Part shown: positions 59,416-64,000 of the stretch, one piece after another
Numbering within the stretch: the first letter of the stretch is position 1
Layout of the letters: each line of letters starts with the position of its first letter
Assembly (NCBI GenBank): GCA_947474705.1
Contig: CANJJS010000001.1
Span: 1-64,000, forward strand
Reading direction: 5' to 3'
DNA from: Acetobacteraceae bacterium
Lineage (GTDB): Bacteria; Pseudomonadota; Alphaproteobacteria; Acetobacterales; Acetobacteraceae
DNA length: 64,000 bases
Position numbers and translations under genes: made by a program
The notes under the pieces: generated by a model
The model's input: only the letters and a program-made list of their open reading frames with translations
The model's database searches: none
Told to the model about the DNA's origin: nothing

Positions 59416-60108
59416 ATGATCGCACCGGACCTGAACGTCGCCGCCCTCGCCACCGCCATCGCCGAGAACGGATATGCCGTGGTGCCGGTTCTCGACGCCC
59501 CCGCGTGCCGGGCGCTCGCCGCGCTATGGGCCGAGGAGGCGCGGTTCCGAAAATCGATTATCATGCAACAGCGGGCCTACGGGCGCGGCGAATACCGGTA
59601 TTTCGCCTATCCCTTGCCCAACCCGGTCGCGGCGTTACGGACGGCCTTGTACCCGCCGCTGGCCGCGGTCGCCAACGCCTGGCGGCGAACCCTCGGGGTG
59701 GAAGGCGAGTTTCCGCCGACGCTCGCGGCGTTTCTGGCCCAGTGCCACGCGGCCGGGCAAACCCGCCCGACACCCTTGATGCTGCGCTACGGTCCCGGCG
59801 ACTTCAACTGTCTGCACCAGGACCTTTACGGCGATATGGTGTTCCCCTTGCAGGCGGTGGTGTTGCTCAGCGAGCCCGGACGCGATTTCGAAGGTGGCGA
59901 GTTCCTTCTGGTCGAGCAACGTCCACGCGCGCAATCCAAGGCGGAAATCGTGCCTTTGGAAATGGGCCAGGCGGCGATTTTTCCGGTGCATCACCGGCCG
60001 GCGAAGGGCACACGAGGAGCCTATCGCCTGACCGTCCGGCACGGCGTCAGCCGCGTCCGGTCAGGCGATCGCCAAACCCTGGGCCTGATCTTTCACGACG
60101 CGGCCTAG
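59416..60108 (+). CDS. 2-oxoglutarate/Fe(II)-dependent oxygenase, AlkB/prolyl-hydroxylase-like
   Basis: This 230-residue protein has the double-stranded beta-helix iron site N-C-L-H-Q-D (His-x-Asp) and a distal H-H-R-P-A-K-G-T-R with histidine and the 2OG-binding arginine. The F-E-G-G-E-F-L-L-V strand is also typical. It begins at ATG 59416. Possible substrates are proteins, nucleic acids or small molecules. Its stop overlaps that of the facing nitroreductase gene (CTAG). Confidence 0.82.
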   Translation: MIAPDLNVAALATAIAENGYAVVPVLDAPACRALAALWAEEARFRKSIIMQQRAYGRGEYRYFAYPLPNPVAALRTALYPPLAAVANAWRRTLGVEGEFPPTLAAFLAQCHAAGQTRPTPLMLRYGPGDFNCLHQDLYGDMVFPLQAVVLLSEPGRDFEGGEFLLVEQRPRAQSKAEIVPLEMGQAAIFPVHHRPAKGTRGAYRLTVRHGVSRVRSGDRQTLGLIFHDAA

Positions 60109-60665
60109 CCAGCCCAGACGGACACCTGATCCCGCGCCAGAGGCCGCGGATGCGGCGCGCTGCCACCGGCATTGGTGCCGAGATACAGAAACCCAAGAAT
60201 TTCGTCGTCCTCGCTCAGACCCAGAGCGGTCTTCACGCCGGAGTCGTAAGCGGGTTCCCCGGTCTTCCACATCGCGCCATATCCCAAAGCATGCGCCGCC
60301 AGCATCATGTTCTGAGTCGCGGCGGCGGCGGCGGAGATTTGCTCCAATTCCGGGATGCGGTGACCTTTTTGCACATGCGCGGCGGTCACCACGATCGTCG
60401 GCGCGCGCATCGCCTTCGCCCGCTCCCGCCCCAGCATCTCCTCACTCGCCCCCGGTTCCTTCCGCAGCAGCGCCTGGGCCATCAACTCCCCAAAACCCTC
60501 GCGTTTCGCGCTTTCGATCACCACGAACCGCCAGGGACGCAACCGCCCATGATCCGGCGCGCGCACGGCGCTTTTGAAAATCGTGTCGAGATCGGCCTCG
60601 CCCGGTCCCGGCGCGTCCAGCTTCAGCGCGGATTCACGGGTCAGCAGAAGGTCGAGTGCGTCCAT
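60105..60665 (-). CDS. Nitroreductase-family (YdjA-like) flavoprotein
   Basis: The 186-residue FMN protein has the R-A-P-D-H-G-R-L-R-P-W-R-F flavin-binding segment and A-T-Q-N-M-M-L-A-A-H-A-L-G-Y-G-A-M-W-K-T-G-E of the compact YdjA group. Its stop shares the CTAG tetranucleotide with the oxygenase stop. ATG 60665 (MDALDLLL) is used; a longer in-frame start to 60899 is unlikely. NAD(P)H-dependent reduction of nitro compounds or quinones is the family role. Confidence 0.87.
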   Translation of the reverse strand: MDALDLLLTRESALKLDAPGPGEADLDTIFKSAVRAPDHGRLRPWRFVVIESAKREGFGELMAQALLRKEPGASEEMLGRERAKAMRAPTIVVTAAHVQKGHRIPELEQISAAAAATQNMMLAAHALGYGAMWKTGEPAYDSGVKTALGLSEDDEILGFLYLGTNAGGSAPHPRPLARDQVSVWAG

Positions 60666-60781
60666 TGTCTGGCTCCCTTGGTTTTCTGGACTCCAGGATC
60701 GCGTATCCGGAGGGGCGTCGCGTCCCGGTGCCATGCTCTCACAAAACAGCGCGGGAACAAAGCGAGGCGCGCGCGCCGGAT

Positions 60782-61828
60782 TTAATCGCCGGAGAGGACC
60801 ACCCGAACCGCGTCGCCCGCCGGTTCCAGTTTCGTGCCGTATTCCGCGCTCCGGCGCACGAGATCGGCGTATTCCGCCTGTTCCTCGGCCAACGGGCACA
60901 GGATCGTTTCGTTCGCGGCGTTATGGCGGACAAACCGGAAACTGGCGCCATGCAGGCCCGCGCGTGTCGCGTCGGCGCGGACCATCATGCCGACCCAGTC
61001 GCCATGCGCCCGCCCGCCATGTCCGGTATGAAACGAAAACGACCCAAGCCCGTAAAAGATCGGCTTGCCGCGATGGACTTCCACGGCCAGGGAATAATGC
61101 GGCCCATGCCCAACGACGATATCGGCGCCCGCGTCCACGGCGGCGCGGCCGATTTCGCGCATATAGGCCAGAGTGTCCTTGCCGAGTCCCCAATGGCAGG
61201 ACGCGACCAGGACGTCGCAGAGGGGACGCAGCGCGGCGACCGCGTCCGTGAAGGAGCGCAACGCGCCGGGATCGGCCCAGGTCACCACGACCGGCGGAAT
61301 GCCGGGCCGGTTCATCGGCGGAATCTCGGGCCGGGTCTTGTGCATCGGCACCTGATAGGCGGTGTGGGCGCGGATCGTGGCGATCCCGGGATCGCGCGGT
61401 CCGGCCTCGTGATTCGTTGGCCAATAGACGGAACTGCGCTGAAGGAAGCCGTAACGTATGCCGCCGCGCTCGACGACGATGGGCGCTTCCGCGGCCTCTC
61501 GATTGGCACCGGCACCGGTATGCGGGATTTTCGCGCGGTCGAGCCGGGCGATCGAACTCAGGATCGCGGCCTCGCCGTAATTCACGTTATTCGCGATGCC
61601 GACGGCGCCGATCGACGCGCCGGTCAGGGCGGCGGCGGCGATGTCCGGATCGGCGAAAAACCCCTCGGCATGGAAGGACCGCGCGACCGGCGGAGCATAA
61701 AGGCAGCATTCCAGATTGGAAAACACCATGTCCGCGGCGGCGAATTCTTCCGTCACGCGGCGGAACGGCACGGCCGGGTCCTCGACATTCATCAGATTGA
61801 CGTCGCCGGTCAGGATCAGCCGTGCCAT
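60782..61828 (-). CDS. CapA/PgsA-like metallophosphatase-fold protein
   Basis: The 348-residue protein starts MARLILTGDVNLMNVEDPAV and carries L-E-C-C-L-Y, N-N-V-N-Y-G, H-W-G-L and V-G-H-G-P-H, matching the CapA domain (poly-gamma-glutamate synthesis). No signal peptide is seen, so a cytoplasmic hydrolase role is possible, differing from the secreted PgsA. The usual H-W-G...H-P...G-H metal ligands are largely kept. It lies between the nitroreductase and the NIPSNAP pair. Function uncertain. Confidence 0.8.
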   Translation of the reverse strand: MARLILTGDVNLMNVEDPAVPFRRVTEEFAAADMVFSNLECCLYAPPVARSFHAEGFFADPDIAAAALTGASIGAVGIANNVNYGEAAILSSIARLDRAKIPHTGAGANREAAEAPIVVERGGIRYGFLQRSSVYWPTNHEAGPRDPGIATIRAHTAYQVPMHKTRPEIPPMNRPGIPPVVVTWADPGALRSFTDAVAALRPLCDVLVASCHWGLGKDTLAYMREIGRAAVDAGADIVVGHGPHYSLAVEVHRGKPIFYGLGSFSFHTGHGGRAHGDWVGMMVRADATRAGLHGASFRFVRHNAANETILCPLAEEQAEYADLVRRSAEYGTKLEPAGDAVRVVLSGD

Positions 61829-61880
61829 GCGCTGGGTCTTCCCTGGTGCCCGCGCGGCATCGCCGCGCGGGGCGAGGTTG

Positions 61881-62207
61881 TTACTTCACCGACGAGTAAG
61901 GGGTCGGGCCAAGGATGAAGTTCTTCACGTTGGCGACGATCGGCCCGTTGGCTTCCGTCTGCGCGCGCTTTTCATGCCATTCCGGATCGGCCTGGAAGGC
62001 GTTCCATTTCGTCTCGCGGTCGGCCAGGGAGTCCCAGGCGAGCATGTAATAGAGGGTCTGGTTCGACTCGCCGATCAGCGTCGTCCAGAAACCGGCCTGC
62101 TTGATGCCGTGCCGCTCCCAGATTTTCAGCGTGATGGTGTCGAAGCGCTTGTTCAGATCGGGCAGACGGCCCGGGACGCATTCGTAGATACGCAGTTCGT
62201 AGATCAT
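61881..62207 (-). CDS. NIPSNAP-family protein, tandem copy 2
   Basis: This 108-residue protein begins MIYELRIYECVPGRLPDLNK and has the Q-A-G-F-W-T-T-L-I-G-E-S-N-Q-T-L-Y-Y-M-L-A-W conserved core. It is about 70-75% identical to the next gene upstream, from which it arose by tandem duplication. Both have a ribosome site of the GAGGAG type. NIPSNAP proteins form dimeric alpha/beta barrels; their chemistry is unknown. Confidence 0.86.
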   Translation of the reverse strand: MIYELRIYECVPGRLPDLNKRFDTITLKIWERHGIKQAGFWTTLIGESNQTLYYMLAWDSLADRETKWNAFQADPEWHEKRAQTEANGPIVANVKNFILGPTPYSSVK

Positions 62208-62277
62208 GGCGATCTCCTCTCGTTTAACACCTTGTCAGTCTGCCGCGCCCGGCGTGCATGGGCAACAGCGCGCGCCG

Positions 62278-62604
62278 TCACTTCACGGCGGAATAGGACG
62301 TTGGCGCCAGCATGAAATTTTTGATATTGGCGACCAGAGGCCCGTTCTCCTCGGTCTTCGCGCGGGCCGAGATCCAGTCGGGGTCGGCGCCGAAAGCGGC
62401 GAATTTTTGTTCGCGCTCGGCCAGGGATTCCCAGGCGAGCAGATAGTATAAGGTCTGGTTCGACTCGCCGATCACTGTCGTCCAAAACCCGGCCTGACGG
62501 ATGCCGTGCTTGTCCCACAGTTTCAACGTGATGGTGTCGAACCGCTTGTTCAACTCCGGCAGCTTGCCGGGGACGCATTCGTACATGCGCAATTCGTAAA
62601 TCAT
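62278..62604 (-). CDS. NIPSNAP-family protein, tandem copy 1
   Basis: This 108-residue protein begins MIYELRMYECVPGKLPELNK with the same conserved core (F-D-T-I-T-L-K-L-W-D-K-H-G-I-R-Q). It lies 70 bases upstream of its copy. AGAGGAAG precedes the ATG. The pair plus the 35386 gene make three family members in 27 kb. Function unknown. Confidence 0.86.
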   Translation of the reverse strand: MIYELRMYECVPGKLPELNKRFDTITLKLWDKHGIRQAGFWTTVIGESNQTLYYLLAWESLAEREQKFAAFGADPDWISARAKTEENGPLVANIKNFMLAPTSYSAVK

Positions 62605-62691
62605 GGACCGCTTCCTCTCGCGTTATGCCCCCGGACACTGCCGCCACGCGGCACGGCGGGCAAGGGGCCCAAAGGGGAGGCGGATCTCAAA

Positions 62692-63408
62692 TCAAACCGC
62701 TTCGGTATCCAACGCGTAACCCGCCGCGCGCACGGTGCGGATCAGATCCGCCTCGCCCTCGTCGTTCATCGACCGGCGCAGGCGGCGGATATGCACATCG
62801 ACCGTGCGCAACTCGACATGAATGTCGTGGCCCCAGACCGCGTCGAGCAATTCCTCGCGCGAGAAAACCCGCCGCGGATAGCGCAGAAAGAATTCCAACA
62901 GACGGAACTCGGTGGGGCCCAGATGGATACGGCGTCCGGCGCGGGTCACGCGATGGGTCGCGAGATCCATGTCGATGTCCTGGAACCCGAGCTGGCCTTT
63001 CTCCGGCACCGCCCCGGCCCGGCGCAACAACGCGCGGATGCGCGCCAGCAGCGCATCGATGCCGAACGGCTTGGTGATATAATCGTCGGCCCCGGTGTTC
63101 AACGCGCGCACGGCGTCGCGATCCTCTGTCCGCGCGGTTAACATGATCACCGGCAGGTCGCGGGTCGCGGGCTCGCGCCTGATCCGCCGGCACACCTCGA
63201 TGCCCGACAGAGTCGGCAACATCCAGTCCAACAGCACGATGTCCGGCTTCTGCTCCTGGATCAGGTTCAACGCCTCCTGCCCGTCGGCCGCGTCCTCGAC
63301 CCGATACCCCTGCTTTTCCAGATTGTAGCGGAGCATCGTGACAAGCGCGGGCTCGTCCTCCACCACCAGCGCCAAGGGTTTTGGCAGGCTGGAGAGACCT
63401 TCCGGCAT
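62692..63408 (-). CDS. phoB: Phosphate-regulon response regulator PhoB
   Basis: The 238-residue OmpR-class regulator has receiver residues E17-D18-E19, phospho-acceptor L-L-D61-W-M-L-P, L-T-A and I-T-K-P-F, and a winged-helix output domain (T-E-F-R-L-L-E-F-F, V-D-V-H-I-R-R-L-R). The start at 63408 (MPEGLSS) is placed 11 bases after phoU. With phoU upstream this is the standard pst-phoU-phoB order, so PhoB control of phosphate uptake is expected. Confidence 0.94.
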   Translation of the reverse strand: MPEGLSSLPKPLALVVEDEPALVTMLRYNLEKQGYRVEDAADGQEALNLIQEQKPDIVLLDWMLPTLSGIEVCRRIRREPATRDLPVIMLTARTEDRDAVRALNTGADDYITKPFGIDALLARIRALLRRAGAVPEKGQLGFQDIDMDLATHRVTRAGRRIHLGPTEFRLLEFFLRYPRRVFSREELLDAVWGHDIHVELRTVDVHIRRLRRSMNDEGEADLIRTVRAAGYALDTEAV

Positions 63409-63419
63409 GGTGCTTTCCC

Positions 63420-64000
63420 TCATTCTTTTGGACGAACGATCGCGAAGGCGGCGCTGGTGCCCTTGGGACGCGCGTCGGGCAGGACCTCGCCCTTGACGGC
63501 ATAGTGGATCGTTTCGGCGATATTGGTGGTGTGATCGCCAATCCGTTCCAAATTCTTGGCGATGAACAGAAGATGCGTGCAAGGCGTGATATTGCGCGGA
63601 TCCTCCATCATGTAGGTGATCAACTCGCGAAAAATCGTGTTATAGATGTCGTCGACGGCGCGATCGGACCGCCAGACCTCGATGGCCTTCTCCGCGTCGG
63701 CGTGGCCCAGCGCGTCCATGACGGAGCGCAACTGCTCCCGCACCAAACCGGTCATGTGACTCAACCCGCCCATGGCGTAGCCCGCGGGGAATTGCGCCAG
63801 AACGACGCTGCGTTTGGCGACATTGGACGCGTAATCGCCAATCCGCTCCAGATCGCCCGTCACTTTCAACGCCGCGACCACCAGCCGCAAATCCGCCGCC
63901 ATCGGCTGGCGCAAGGCCAGCATCCGAATCACGAACTGCTCGATCTCACGCTCCAGCGCATCGACCTTCAGGTCTTCTTCGACCGTCCGCGTGGCCGCCT
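63420..64000 (-). CDS. phoU: Phosphate-transport regulator PhoU, 3' part (continues past window)
   Basis: The frame is open to the right edge, and the visible 192 codons cover the tandem three-helix bundle repeat (M-A-A-D-L-R-L-V-V-A-A-L-K-V-T-G-D-L-E-R-I-G-D-Y-A, then I-A-K-N-L-E-R-I-G-D-H-T-T-N-I). The E/D-x-x-x-D metal motifs of PhoU are both present. It represses the Pho regulon by linking the Pst transporter with the PhoR kinase. phoB follows 11 bases later. Confidence 0.94.
   Translation of the reverse strand, partial: AATRTVEEDLKVDALEREIEQFVIRMLALRQPMAADLRLVVAALKVTGDLERIGDYASNVAKRSVVLAQFPAGYAMGGLSHMTGLVREQLRSVMDALGHADAEKAIEVWRSDRAVDDIYNTIFRELITYMMEDPRNITPCTHLLFIAKNLERIGDHTTNIAETIHYAVKGEVLPDARPKGTSAAFAIVRPKE

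Noticed and set aside
1-64000. CRISPR array or prophage
   Set aside because: No regular direct repeats with spacers, and no phage structural genes or integrase were found.

Overview
The window is GC-rich DNA from an alphaproteobacterium, most likely Rhodospirillales/Acetobacteraceae-like. The call rests on petABC followed by mtnP, a Hint-domain beta-solenoid secreted protein, many stand-alone CaiB/BaiF CoA-transferases and luciferase-like oxidoreductases, REP-like palindromes of alphaproteobacterial style, and dense coding with overlapping TGATG/ATGA junctions. The taxonomic call is inference. No rRNA, tRNA or CRISPR array was recognised.

Left end (1-3.7 kb): an arsenic operon (arsR-arsC fusion, then a glyceraldehyde-3-phosphate dehydrogenase gene) is cut at the dehydrogenase 3' end by an IS1595-type element whose transposase starts at 70 and runs off the window. 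A 1.5 kb gene-poor stretch and a small zinc-ribbon gene follow. From 3.7 to 15.2 kb lies a CoA-linked catabolic island: a CMD-family protein, two MFE-2-like short-chain dehydrogenases, an LLM oxidoreductase, two CoA-transferases flanking an HMG-CoA-lyase-type gene, an enoyl-CoA hydratase, a ThDP enzyme, an alpha/beta hydrolase lacking its nucleophile serine, and a GST. The substrate is unknown.

Middle (15.2-45 kb): a 743-residue Hint-domain surface protein; DUF445; a zinc-uptake operon with a Zur-like box, a hidden 34-codon membrane peptide, an ATPase and a permease that seems to start at CTG; a two-gene unit joining beta-sandwich modules, a sulfotransferase and a degenerate acyl-carrier domain; assorted metabolism; an NRAMP-related transporter behind a long leader holding four coupled mini-ORFs; MarR, msrC and NIPSNAP; orphan TAXI and family-5 solute-binding proteins; and a TPR-glycosyltransferase overlapping a WY-repeat protein. 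Two copies of a ~250-300 bp giant palindromic repeat lie at 9.9 and 37.0 kb.

Right end (45-64 kb): an acyl-CoA-dehydrogenase-like monooxygenase, an LLM remnant, a cupin, a GST, a PHA depolymerase, mtnP-petCBA (cytochrome bc1) divergent from hemF, DUF169, an HpcH-type aldolase, an arylamine N-acetyltransferase, a single-domain response regulator, Ppx/GppA-rlmE, a 2OG oxygenase, a nitroreductase, a CapA-like protein, tandem NIPSNAP genes and phoB preceded by phoU (cut by the window edge).
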